Positions 35,825 to 44,702 of a stretch of 64,000 nt of DNA are shown here, piece after piece (position 1 is the stretch's first letter; each line of letters begins with the position of its first letter). The stretch lies in NCBI GenBank assembly GCA_029244985.1, contig JAQWQD010000010.1:91828-155827 (forward strand), in the 5' to 3' direction. The notes below the pieces were generated by a model. It did not search any database, was not told where the DNA came from, and saw nothing but the letters and a program-made list of their open reading frames with translations. The DNA is from Gammaproteobacteria bacterium (GTDB lineage Bacteria; Pseudomonadota; Gammaproteobacteria; Pseudomonadales; Pseudohongiellaceae). A program made the translations under genes and the position numbers.

Positions 35825-38800
35825 TCAAAGACTACCTAAATAATTTCGTAAGCGTATTGGGAAATTTCTTTTAAGCAACATTTGATGCGTATTCCATTCC
35901 TGTTGTGGGTCTACTTCTCTCAGATAATGGACTTCCCCGCTATCTAACACTGCAATTGGAATACCGCCTTGAAAGAGGACTCGGTTCTTAAGAAGTCGGG
36001 GTAATTTGCGATTAGGCAAAGTAAGATTGAGTAAATTAAGTGGGTCAGTAGCTGACAGGCAATAAAATTGTTTATTAGAAGAATTTATAATTTCCTTCTT
36101 AAACTTGCGCAAATCATCAACAGTTTCAGGAAAAGCAAACTGCTCCCCACCAACTCCAGCAACAAATCGGCCACCTCTCAAGACACCACGTAACTCTAGT
36201 TTACGCAAATGCATTAGCAGAACACGCCAAGGTGGTGCGAAAGATTCTCTTTCTAACAATGACCGAATTAGTACTCCCCATCGTTGCAGATAGATACTAA
36301 TTAATCGCTCCATTTGCTCATCGTCTAATACTTCCCATTTGTACGATATCTTTTTCCTAGTTTCAACCGTAGCCTCGACCTTTGCCGTTGCTCGCTGATA
36401 AGTATCAAGCAAACTCCAGCGGCCTGCATCTTCGATTCCGAACATTGCTTTACGGCCACGCCGTCTATACGCACTCGGTTTTTTATTAGCAGGCGTTAGC
36501 AGTGCGCGCAATCCAGTGTAACTATCACTGCAAATTCGGCCATAGCTTACGAGTTCCGCTAAACCTTCTTCCAACTGCGTTTTTAATAATCTAGTACGGC
36601 TTTGAATTTGATCAAAAAAACTAGCGCCGAATTTTTTTAAGTCTTCCTCAATTCGAGTAGCGACCGCGCTGTATTCAATTACTTCTTCTCTTATCTGTGA
36701 TTGCGCTAATGCTTGCCAAATATCCAAATTCTGCCTACTAGCCATTGTGATCGGCGTGCTCTTAACGGGACCTGAAGATTTCCGTTTGCCAGGTCCATTT
36801 AAATTTGAAGGCAAACTATAACGACCCCACGCAACTTTGCCGCTAATGCATAGGACATCGAGCCAGCTAGGATCATAATTTTTTATACGTGCTGGGTAAA
36901 TGTCTGCTTCCCAAGCACCAGCAGGAGACGCGACACCATCCAAAAAATTAAGCGTGTTCTGCAGCTGTGTCTGTCCATCCAAAGCGGGAGCTGTATCTAC
37001 TGTTTTTTCTGATAACGATAACAACTGATGATGATCGAATAAAAACTCTGTATAGGCTTCCAATGAAACAGGCTTAATCGTCTTGCGGTGTGCATCGATG
37101 GTATAGCGATGAATTCTTTGTAGTAGGCGACGCTCACACCATTCCGTTGTTTGATTCTTCTCTGACCCTTCTCTAGCTACCGATTGTTGGGAGCTAATTG
37201 GAGTAAAGTTTCCTTGAAAGGCAAACCCTTCTACCTCCAATGCTATGAGTGCTGCTTCGATTTTTCTTAAACTGAGATTAAGCTCACTTGCAATCTGTGG
37301 AGCAGTCACAGGACCCAAACCTTGCAGTCTACCTCTAACTATTTCGATTAATGCTGTTTCGGGCGTCCATTCTTTGCTTAGGAGCGAATCTGGTAAATTT
37401 ACTTTTTCGGCAAACTCTATGAATAGGGTTTTAAATTGCGGCGATAATTCAGTAGCGATCCACAATTTTTTAGGATGGCTTTGTAATTGCAACAAACGGC
37501 CGTCACTGGCGAGCCCTTCTTGCCAACGCTGGTATTTCTGTTGCTCAAATTCCTGATTAGTGATGTAAGCTAATGACAAGAGTCCATCATGAAGTTCTTC
37601 TGCACTTCTAACAAATGGCCATGCCTCTTCTTGAACTCGAACAATTGCATCAGCGTCGAGCAAACTATAATCTTTTACCTCGGCTGGATCCGCCCAACTT
37701 CTATTACGGATTGCATTAGTTCTTCTTTCTTCGAAAGGTGCATCGTCCAAAAACGCATAAGGTCTGGCGTTAATGATTTCCTGTGCAAATGGGGATGGTT
37801 CTCTTAAATCTTTTGCAATCAGCGTTAATTCATTGTTTTCAATACTGGTGATAAGCTGTTCTAACTCGACTATATCCATAGCCTCCATAAGACAATCGTT
37901 AATTGTTTGATTGACTAACGGGTGGTCTGGTACGTTTCGTCTACCAGTGATATTTTCCTGGCAAGCGATTTGATCTGGAAAAACATGAGCCACAAGATCT
38001 TCAGCGTCCATGCGCTGAAATTGCGGCGGAACCCGTTTGCCATTTCTATTACGTTGAATCGCCAATGAGCGAGTCGCATTCCAACGCCATCGTACTTCAA
38101 ACATGGGCGCATCTAATATGGCCTGAATTAATACTTCTCGAACAGTAGCACTTTGCAGATACTTAAAAACGTCATCTAAAGGAAAACTATGTACCGAGCC
38201 CAGCGAAATAACTATGCTGTCTTCATTAGCTGCTGCTTGTAACTCGAAATTAAATGATTTACAAAATCGTTTCCTTAGAGCAAGACCCCACGCACGATTT
38301 AGCCTGCTGCCAAAAGGTGAATGAATAACAACATGCATATCACCAACTTCATCAAAAAACCGCTCCATAACAATTGACCTACGTGTTGGCATTACGCCCA
38401 GAGCAATTAAACCAGACTGTAAGTACTCAGTAAGTTGCACGGCTGCTGATCGAGGGAGGTTTATCTCATCTGCCAAAAACTGAATTACCCCATTGGCCGA
38501 ATCGCTTATAAGCAAATCAGAGATTGACTGTTTAAGGCCGGAAACTGCCAGCGAGAGTTCTTGAGTGCGGCCCAGTCCTTCGCCAAACCAAAAAGGAATA
38601 GTTGGTTGCATGCCCTCCGCATCTCTGACTCTTACTTTAAGACCATCAATGCGTAACATTTGCCAGGCATGCGTGCCTAAGGTAAATACATCACCAGGTA
38701 GCGCTTCAAGCGCGAAGTCCTCATTAAGGCTTCCGACTACAATATCTTCTGGGTCCAGTACTACCTGATAATCAAACATATCAGGTATAGCGCCGCCGTT

Positions 38801-40354
38801 AGTTATCGAAACAAGATTTGCGCCACGGCGCGCCCTGATTTTATCGTTAATTGCATCCAAATGAAGATGAGTGCCTCGCCGGCCGCGTCGAGTAGTATAG
38901 CCTTCCGATAGCATAAGAATCACTGTGTCGAATTCATCTCTCGATAAATGTCGGTAAGGATAGGCTCTGGCAAAGAGAGAATAGAGTTTATCTAGACTCC
39001 AATCTTCAGTATTGTCACCGCCGTTATTTGCAGCGGATGGATTTGATGAAACTTCTGCAACTATTTGTTGAGCCAGAATATCCATTGGTTGCTCTGGCAT
39101 TATGATGCGATCTAGTTTGCCTTGCTTAACACTTTGCAATAAAGCGGCTGCTTCAACCAAATCATCTCGCGTTAAGGGAAATAAAATTCCTTTCGGAGTT
39201 CCATGAATAGAGTGACCACTGCGGCCCACACGTTGCAGGAATGTCGCTATACTCTTAGGTGATGAAAACTGTACAACCAAGTCCACCGATCCTATATCAA
39301 TTCCTAGTTCCATAGATGCTGTAGCGACTAAGACTTTCAAATTACCTGCTTTAAGTTTTTGCTCAGCATCATGGCGAAGACCTTTACTCATACTCCCATG
39401 GTGTGAACAAACAGATTTGTTACCAAGACGTTCAGAAAGTGCGAGTGCGAGTCTTTCTGATAAGCGTCGAGTATTTACAAAAACTAAAGTGGTTTCATGC
39501 TGTTGAATTAGTTCAACCAGACGGTGGTAAAGCTCTTCCCAAACTTCATTACTCATTAAAGCCGTCAGCGGAGAGCCGGGCACCTCTAGGCTAATTTCAA
39601 TCTCCCGTCGGAAACCGGCATTGACAATTTCACATTCAACATTAGATTTTGCCCCGCCTTTCTCATCTTTCTCATTCGTTATACTCCCGTTGCCAACTAA
39701 ATATCTCGCTACCATGTCAATCGGTTTCTGGGTTGCAGAAAGCCCAATTCGTTGCAAATGCTGACCCGAGTTAACATGGATCAGGTTTTGTAAACGCTCG
39801 ATAGAGAGCGCGAGATGAGAACCGCGCTTATCCCCTAACATGGCATGAATCTCATCCACGATTAAGGTGGAAACCGTAGAAAGCATCGTCCGACCACCGG
39901 CACTGGTGAGCAGTAAATAAAGTGATTCAGGCGTTGTCACCAAGATATGGGGAGGGTTCTTTACCATTTTTTGGCGTTCACTTGCCGGTGTATCCCCAGT
40001 CCGAACTGCTATAGAGATATCCACCGGCGCTTGACCTAGCAGGTGCATGTGTTCAGCAATTCCATCCAGTGGAAGTTCTAGGTTCTTATGGATGTCGTTA
40101 CTAAGGGCTTTTAGCGGCGAAACATAAAGGATTTGCACACCATCACCTAATTGTCTCTCTACTCCGCGCTGCACTAGGCTATCAATAGCCGCATAGAAAG
40201 CAGCCAAGGTTTTACCGCTGCCGGTAGGGGCTGCTATGAGAGTGTGTTTACCACTCTGAATCGCAGGCCAAGCCTCGACTTGAGCCTGAGTGGCCTGACC
40301 AAACTGAGATTCAAACCAATTTGCACTGGCAGGATGAAAAGTTATTAAGGACAT
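35825..40354 (-). CDS. lhr: Large helicase-related protein Lhr
   Basis: A 1509-aa superfamily 2 DNA helicase of the large Lhr type. Walker A is APTGSGKT at residues about 42-49, the Walker B DEIH box is at 167-170, motif III is GLSATQK near 204-210, and ATASMELGIDIGSVDLVVQ with QRVGRSGH are motifs V and VI. A winged-helix and the Lhr-specific C-terminal region follow. The family has been linked to DNA repair, including damage response in mycobacteria. A GTG six codons upstream is possible, but the ATG at 40354 gives the typical N-terminus. A LexA box lies 36 bases upstream. Confidence 0.95.
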   Translation of the reverse strand: MSLITFHPASANWFESQFGQATQAQVEAWPAIQSGKHTLIAAPTGSGKTLAAFYAAIDSLVQRGVERQLGDGVQILYVSPLKALSNDIHKNLELPLDGIAEHMHLLGQAPVDISIAVRTGDTPASERQKMVKNPPHILVTTPESLYLLLTSAGGRTMLSTVSTLIVDEIHAMLGDKRGSHLALSIERLQNLIHVNSGQHLQRIGLSATQKPIDMVARYLVGNGSITNEKDEKGGAKSNVECEIVNAGFRREIEISLEVPGSPLTALMSNEVWEELYHRLVELIQQHETTLVFVNTRRLSERLALALSERLGNKSVCSHHGSMSKGLRHDAEQKLKAGNLKVLVATASMELGIDIGSVDLVVQFSSPKSIATFLQRVGRSGHSIHGTPKGILFPLTRDDLVEAAALLQSVKQGKLDRIIMPEQPMDILAQQIVAEVSSNPSAANNGGDNTEDWSLDKLYSLFARAYPYRHLSRDEFDTVILMLSEGYTTRRGRRGTHLHLDAINDKIRARRGANLVSITNGGAIPDMFDYQVVLDPEDIVVGSLNEDFALEALPGDVFTLGTHAWQMLRIDGLKVRVRDAEGMQPTIPFWFGEGLGRTQELSLAVSGLKQSISDLLISDSANGVIQFLADEINLPRSAAVQLTEYLQSGLIALGVMPTRRSIVMERFFDEVGDMHVVIHSPFGSRLNRAWGLALRKRFCKSFNFELQAAANEDSIVISLGSVHSFPLDDVFKYLQSATVREVLIQAILDAPMFEVRWRWNATRSLAIQRNRNGKRVPPQFQRMDAEDLVAHVFPDQIACQENITGRRNVPDHPLVNQTINDCLMEAMDIVELEQLITSIENNELTLIAKDLREPSPFAQEIINARPYAFLDDAPFEERRTNAIRNRSWADPAEVKDYSLLDADAIVRVQEEAWPFVRSAEELHDGLLSLAYITNQEFEQQKYQRWQEGLASDGRLLQLQSHPKKLWIATELSPQFKTLFIEFAEKVNLPDSLLSKEWTPETALIEIVRGRLQGLGPVTAPQIASELNLSLRKIEAALIALEVEGFAFQGNFTPISSQQSVAREGSEKNQTTEWCERRLLQRIHRYTIDAHRKTIKPVSLEAYTEFLFDHHQLLSLSEKTVDTAPALDGQTQLQNTLNFLDGVASPAGAWEADIYPARIKNYDPSWLDVLCISGKVAWGRYSLPSNLNGPGKRKSSGPVKSTPITMASRQNLDIWQALAQSQIREEVIEYSAVATRIEEDLKKFGASFFDQIQSRTRLLKTQLEEGLAELVSYGRICSDSYTGLRALLTPANKKPSAYRRRGRKAMFGIEDAGRWSLLDTYQRATAKVEATVETRKKISYKWEVLDDEQMERLISIYLQRWGVLIRSLLERESFAPPWRVLLMHLRKLELRGVLRGGRFVAGVGGEQFAFPETVDDLRKFKKEIINSSNKQFYCLSATDPLNLLNLTLPNRKLPRLLKNRVLFQGGIPIAVLDSGEVHYLREVDPQQEWNTHQMLLKRNFPIRLRNYLGSL

Positions 40355-40389
40355 GTCTTGAACCGACCGCACCAGATAGCACTAAAATA

Positions 40390-40405
40390 CTGTATGGGTA
40401 TACAG
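40390..40405. promoter_or_regulatory. LexA (SOS) operator upstream of lhr
   Basis: CTGTATGGGTATACAG is a near-palindrome with the CTGT-N8-ACAG core of the gammaproteobacterial SOS box and TA-rich flanks (TACTGTAT and ATACAGC). Its centre is about 44 bases ahead of the lhr ATG on the reverse strand. It lies between divergent lhr and lepB; lepB begins 229 bases away, so lhr is the natural target. Confidence 0.75.
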
Positions 40406-40577
40406 CTTATTGGACTCAAAAGGAGTTTGCAAGAACAAGCTCCAATAGCATAAACCCTATTATAATTGGGTCTAAGGGAAGCGGCAGTATCCTGAAATTT
40501 GCTAGAAAAAAGTTATAGGGCTTGCAGGAAATGGACCCCAAATTGCTCCCGATGGTCTTAATTGAGAGCTAGTTGCA

Positions 40578-40606
40578 TTGACACAGGGCAGAAGCAACGC
40601 TAGTTT
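40578..40606 (+). promoter_or_regulatory. Possible sigma70 promoter of lepB
   Basis: A perfect TTGACA at 40578-40583, a 17-base spacer and TAGTTT at 40601-40606 as a poor -10, which would give a start about 20 bases before the lepB GTG at 40634. Confidence 0.35.
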
Positions 40607-40633
40607 AAATATTCAACACTAGAGAATCTTGTT

Positions 40634-41329
40634 GTGAATGACATAAATAATCACAAACTTCCCAAACGGATGCAGGGTTATATGCGCGTTTTCTGGAAAG
40701 AAAATCGACAATTCTTTGCTCTGCTTTTCTGCATTGTTTTCTTTAAAAGTGCCATTGCTGATCTAAGTTCCATTTCTGGAGCATCCATGCTGCCAACACT
40801 GCTGGATGGCGACAAGGTTTGGGTAAACAAACTCGCTTACGATGTAAAAATTCCTTTTACAGAAATTTCTCTGGCTGAAGTTTCTGACCCCATTCGTGGC
40901 GACATCATCATCATAGATTCCAAAGTCGCAGATAAGCGTTTGGTAAAACGCATCGTTGGAATCCCCGGCGATACTGTTTATATGCAAAACAATGCTTTGG
41001 TCATTAATGGCGTCGCAGCCGATTACGATGTGTTGTCACGAGAAGGAAATTCCGTAATTATCGAAGAGCACTTGCCAGACAAAGTTCATCGAGCCAGGCT
41101 AGCTAATGGCTTCGCTAATCGGGGTCGCCGCAGTTATGGACCAACAGTTGTGCCTAGTGATCAGTACTTTGTGTTAGGTGACAACCGTGACAACAGTGCT
41201 GATAGCCGCACCTACAGCTTTGTGCCAAGACAAGAAATTATCGGCCGCTCTTCCTCTGTTGTATTCTCGCTAGACAGTGATAAGAGTTATCTGCCTCGCG
41301 GTGAACGCTTCTTGGCAGAGCTAGATTAA
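40634..41329 (+). CDS. lepB: Signal peptidase I
   Basis: A 231-aa membrane serine protease that cleaves signal peptides of exported proteins. The hydrophobic anchor lies at residues about 27-45. The catalytic Ser51 is in SGASMLPT and the Lys general base is Lys105 in DKRLVKRIVGIPGD. The C-terminal VLGDNRDNSADSR box is intact. The start is GTG. The usual operon partners lepA, rnc and era are not adjacent here, so this may be a second or relocated copy. Confidence 0.93.
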   Translation: MNDINNHKLPKRMQGYMRVFWKENRQFFALLFCIVFFKSAIADLSSISGASMLPTLLDGDKVWVNKLAYDVKIPFTEISLAEVSDPIRGDIIIIDSKVADKRLVKRIVGIPGDTVYMQNNALVINGVAADYDVLSREGNSVIIEEHLPDKVHRARLANGFANRGRRSYGPTVVPSDQYFVLGDNRDNSADSRTYSFVPRQEIIGRSSSVVFSLDSDKSYLPRGERFLAELD

Positions 41330-41498
41330 GACTCACCGTTTCAGCATAACAACCCAATCTAGTCATGCCGTCTACCACCAATCTTTCCGGGCTTTTTAAT
41401 AAATTATCGCTAAGTCAGGAATTATTACTCGTAACTTTAACTATTTCGATAATGTTGTTTGACGAGGAAATGCAATACACTTGTTCCGCCACCGAATT

Positions 41499-42059
41499 AT
41501 GCGACTAAGTAAGATACTTCTTGCCCTAACGTTTCTGAACGCTATTCAATTATCAAATGCGCAGGACTATGACTGGGCTTCAGATTTTCCTGTTGGCTCA
41601 TCAATTATCGATATATCAGCTCAAGACCAAAATGGTATGGTTCAAACCTTTGATAGCCTAGTAGGTGAAAAAGGTCTGCTCTTTATGCTAAGTCGTTCGT
41701 TTGATTGGTGACCCTTTTGTAAATCCCAGCTCGTGCAGCTGGTAGAGGTAAGTGATCAATTTAAAACTATGGGCGTTAATATTGCTGCAATGACTTATGA
41801 TTCAGTAGAAATATTGAAGTCCGTAGAAGAAGATGAAGGAATTAGTTTTTCGTTACTACGTGATGCTGGCATCACCCACATAAATGCGCTTGGAATTCTT
41901 AATGAAGATTATGAACCGGACTCTCGAGCTTATGGAGTTCCTCACCCAGGGATATTTCTTATTACTCCAGACGGCGTAATTCGACATAAGTTTGCTGAAG
42001 AAGGTTATCGAATTCGACCTGACCTCGGCAATGTCTTCGAGGCCGCTGCTAATTTGTGA
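41499..42059 (+). CDS. Thioredoxin-fold (redoxin/peroxiredoxin-like) selenoprotein, TGA read as Sec
   Basis: A 186-aa exported redoxin (AhpC/TSA-like). The frame has one internal TGA at 41709-41711 and is otherwise intact to 42059. The TGA occupies the first Cys position of the active-site CxxC: SRSFDW-TGA-PFCKSQ, so the product is Sec71-Pro-Phe-Cys74. Sequence on both sides reads as one family: upstream LVGEKGLLFMLSRS, downstream VNIAAMTYDS, GILNEDYEPDSRAYGVPHPG and FAEEGYR. A signal peptide (MRLSKILLALTFLN, cut near SNA-Q) sends it to the periplasm. ATG 41499 is chosen; a TTG at 41481 is an alternative. selA, selB and selC are outside the window. Confidence 0.85.
41709..41711 (+). other. 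In-frame TGA, predicted selenocysteine codon
   Basis: The codon sits at the peroxidatic/redox Cys position of the family (U-x-x-C). Flanking codons keep the reading frame and protein homology on both sides, and a SECIS-like hairpin follows. A simple nonsense mutation would not be expected to hit this exact codon and leave the rest of the frame clean. Confidence 0.82.
41726..41742 (+). promoter_or_regulatory. Bacterial SECIS-like hairpin
   Basis: CCAGCT (41726-41731) and AGCTGG (41737-41742) form a perfect 6-bp stem with a CGTGC loop. The loop begins 21 bases after the TGA and has a G in its second position, which fits the described bacterial SECIS geometry (loop about 16-37 bases downstream with a G in the first two loop bases). 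SelB would bind here. Confidence 0.72.
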
Positions 42060-42098
42060 TCACTAGTCCACAACTCAGTAGATCGATCAAAAAATAAA

Positions 42099-42126
42099 AG
42101 ACAGGAAGATTAAAAGCTTCCTGTCT
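42099..42126. terminator. Bidirectional-looking terminator after the selenoprotein gene
   Basis: A perfect 10-bp stem (AGACAGGAAG 42099-42108 with CTTCCTGTCT 42117-42126) and an 8-base loop. On the plus strand only AGTTT follows; on the minus strand a T-rich tract follows (A-rich 42088-42098). It probably ends the upstream selenoprotein transcript and insulates the next gene. Confidence 0.65.
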
Positions 42127-42236
42127 AGTTTGTCGGCTAACAGTTACAAATTGCCAAACACTAATACAGAAATGTCGATTAAACTGTATGAATCTTAATC
42201 ACGCTCTCATTAATTCTTGATAGCCGAGTAACTCCT

Positions 42237-44474
42237 GTGCCTGCATTACTTAGTATCCAATTCCTTTTTGCTTTTATTGTCAGTTCTATTGCACTGCTAT
42301 ATGGCAGTTTGGTAGCTGCTCAACTTCCGCAAACCTTCACAATTCCTCGAACTAATCAGGCACCGACCATCGATGGAGTGCTTGAGGAAAACGAATGGGC
42401 ACAAGCTTCTAGCGTACTCATCAATATTGAAGTAGATCCTGGAGATAACATTGAAGCAGAAGTCTTAGCCGAAGCACTCATTATGGAGGACGGCGAGGTA
42501 CTCTACGTTGCTTACATTGCGGAAGATCCAGACCCAAGCCAGATTCGAGGCTTTTATCAAGATCGTGACCGTGCCTGGGAAGATGACTGGATCGCTATTA
42601 TTCTGGATACGTTTAATGATGAGCGGAGAGCGTTTGAGTTCATCGTAAATCCGTTGGGTGTGCAAATCGATGCTATTTTTGATGACGTTAATGGCAGAGA
42701 AGACGACTCGTGGAATGCGATTTGGGACAGTGTTGGCCAAATAACAGAGTCTGGCTATAACGTCGAACTTGCAATACCGCTCAAACAATTACGATTCACA
42801 GCTACCGATACACTCCAAACTTGGGGTATAGATATTGCTCGTCACTATCCTCGCGATCGCAGTACTAAAATAACGATTCAAGAAGTCGATCGTGATGTCT
42901 CTTGCTATCTTTGTCAGATAAGCAAACTTCAAGGCTTTGAAGATCTCGAGCCAAGTCGCAACCTGGAAATCATTCCAACAGTAACCATGTCTTCAATCGA
43001 AAACCGTGATCCCGCTGTAGATGATTGGAGGCAAGAAGATTTTGATCCACAAGGTAGCCTGGATCTGCGCTGGGGAATTACTCAGGATCTTTATCTAAAC
43101 GCGACAATCAATCCTGATTTTTCTCAAGTAGAAGCGGACAGTACGCAACTAGACATTAATAATACCTTTAGTTTGTTTTTCCCTGAACGTCGAACCTTCT
43201 TTCTCGATGGCGCCGACTATTTTGATTCCTATGAAAATTTGGTGCATACGCGAAATATTGCTTCGCCAGAATATGGATTAAAGCTCACCGGAAAAACGGG
43301 TGATCACACCTATGGGATTATGGCTGCTAATGACGAGACCACCAATTTCATCATTCCTAAAAATTTAAGTTCGCGAATTGCCTCCATCGACGATATGCAG
43401 AGCAAAGTGGCTATAGGTCGTTATCGGATGGATATCTTTGAAAACTCTACTATAGGTGCCTTGGTAACAGATCGTAGAGGCAATGATTATAACAATACTG
43501 TTTTTAGTCTTGATGCATCATTAAGACCGACTGACTCCGATACCATATCCATTCAGAGTATGCATTCAAGTTCAGACTACCCATTGATAGTTCAAAACCA
43601 GTATGCACAGAAGTCCAGTCTTGGCGATAATAGTCATGTCATTGAATATAATCACAACGATCGGCGCTGGGATTGGCGCCTTGGCTACTATGACTGGGGT
43701 GATGATTTCCGCGCTGATCTCGGTTTTATCAATCGCGTTGATTACAAACACATTGTAGGTACTCTCGGTCACACTTGGCGCTCCGATGGCGATAGTTTCT
43801 TTAGCCGAATCCGTATCGCGCTGGATTATGATCGCACCGAGGATCAATCTGGGTTACAGCTGGAAGAAGAAACAGAAATTTTTCTAAATATGAGTGGGCC
43901 GAAGCAATCATACTTGAACGGTTTGTTTGGCGGCAGCGAGACCTATTGGAATGGAAAATATTTTGACGAACAATTCAACATGATAAATATTGGTTTTCAA
44001 CCAACACCGAATTTGAACATAAGCTCACTAATTCGCTTTGAAGACGTAGTGGATTTTTCCAACACTAGACTCGGCTATTCGAAACGTTGGGGGCCACGAG
44101 TTGGATATCGATTCGGTCGTCATTTTTTACTCGATGTCTCACATCAATTTCAAGATTTCGAATCAGATGGAAGAGATTTATTTACCGCTAACCTCACTGA
44201 TTTAAGAACTACTTACCAATTCAATGCCCGGAGTTTTCTTAGATTAACGTTGCAGTACTCTGACCGCGAGCGCAATCAGGAAAACTATCTGTTTCCTGTC
44301 GACAAACAATCCCGTGACCTAGGTACTCAGCTCCTTTATAGCTATAAAGTGAATGCAGCCACGCGTTTTTTCGTTGGCTATTCAGATTCTGGCTTTCAAG
44401 ATGATGTTTATGATTCCATTGAATATACCAATAGAACCTTTTTCGCGAAGTTTAGCTATGCCTGGCAGCCCTAA
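42237..44474 (+). CDS. DUF5916 protein with CBM9-like domain
   Basis: A 745-aa exported protein. An N-terminal signal peptide (hydrophobic LLSIQFLFAFIVSSIALLYG, then VAA-Q) is followed by a CBM9-like sugar-binding fold at about 35-240 (APTIDGVLEENEWAQAS, YVAYIAEDPDPSQIRGFYQDRD) and a long beta-rich DUF5916 region at about 260-745 with alternating patterns and an aromatic C-terminal end FSYAWQP typical of outer-membrane barrels. The family often occurs near carbohydrate or peptide metabolism genes, but its role is not established. The start is GTG. It is monocistronic here. Confidence 0.8.
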   Translation: MPALLSIQFLFAFIVSSIALLYGSLVAAQLPQTFTIPRTNQAPTIDGVLEENEWAQASSVLINIEVDPGDNIEAEVLAEALIMEDGEVLYVAYIAEDPDPSQIRGFYQDRDRAWEDDWIAIILDTFNDERRAFEFIVNPLGVQIDAIFDDVNGREDDSWNAIWDSVGQITESGYNVELAIPLKQLRFTATDTLQTWGIDIARHYPRDRSTKITIQEVDRDVSCYLCQISKLQGFEDLEPSRNLEIIPTVTMSSIENRDPAVDDWRQEDFDPQGSLDLRWGITQDLYLNATINPDFSQVEADSTQLDINNTFSLFFPERRTFFLDGADYFDSYENLVHTRNIASPEYGLKLTGKTGDHTYGIMAANDETTNFIIPKNLSSRIASIDDMQSKVAIGRYRMDIFENSTIGALVTDRRGNDYNNTVFSLDASLRPTDSDTISIQSMHSSSDYPLIVQNQYAQKSSLGDNSHVIEYNHNDRRWDWRLGYYDWGDDFRADLGFINRVDYKHIVGTLGHTWRSDGDSFFSRIRIALDYDRTEDQSGLQLEEETEIFLNMSGPKQSYLNGLFGGSETYWNGKYFDEQFNMINIGFQPTPNLNISSLIRFEDVVDFSNTRLGYSKRWGPRVGYRFGRHFLLDVSHQFQDFESDGRDLFTANLTDLRTTYQFNARSFLRLTLQYSDRERNQENYLFPVDKQSRDLGTQLLYSYKVNAATRFFVGYSDSGFQDDVYDSIEYTNRTFFAKFSYAWQP

Positions 44475-44702
44475 GGCTGCCCAAATCGCAAACATAAAAA
44501 TGCACTCTTTTCCGGTTCAGATGCTCGCATTTACTCCATAAATGTCCAGAATTCACCTCAAAGAACCCGCTCCAAATAAACCCTCGAGGATCCATAAGAT
44601 AATGTCTTCTGAGCTCAGTCAGCAGCTATAAGCGCTGTCAAATACCATGGCTAATAGGTAGAATTACGGTTTCCTAATTTCTTAAATTTGTAGTACAAGT
44701 CG

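Noticed and set aside
36105..39594. Numerous plus-strand frames inside lhr
   Set aside because: They are shadow frames of the long lhr reading frame, with no motifs or ribosome sites.
41481..42059. Treating the redoxin as a pseudogene or as two genes (41481-41711 and 41733-42059)
   Set aside because: The frame is intact apart from one TGA at the catalytic Cys position; a random nonsense mutation would not be expected there, and the second piece has no start signal of its own.
44475..44702. Glycine riboswitch before gcvT
   Set aside because: None of the conserved riboswitch core motifs were recognised; the region is only AT-rich with a short hairpin overlapping the upstream stop codon.
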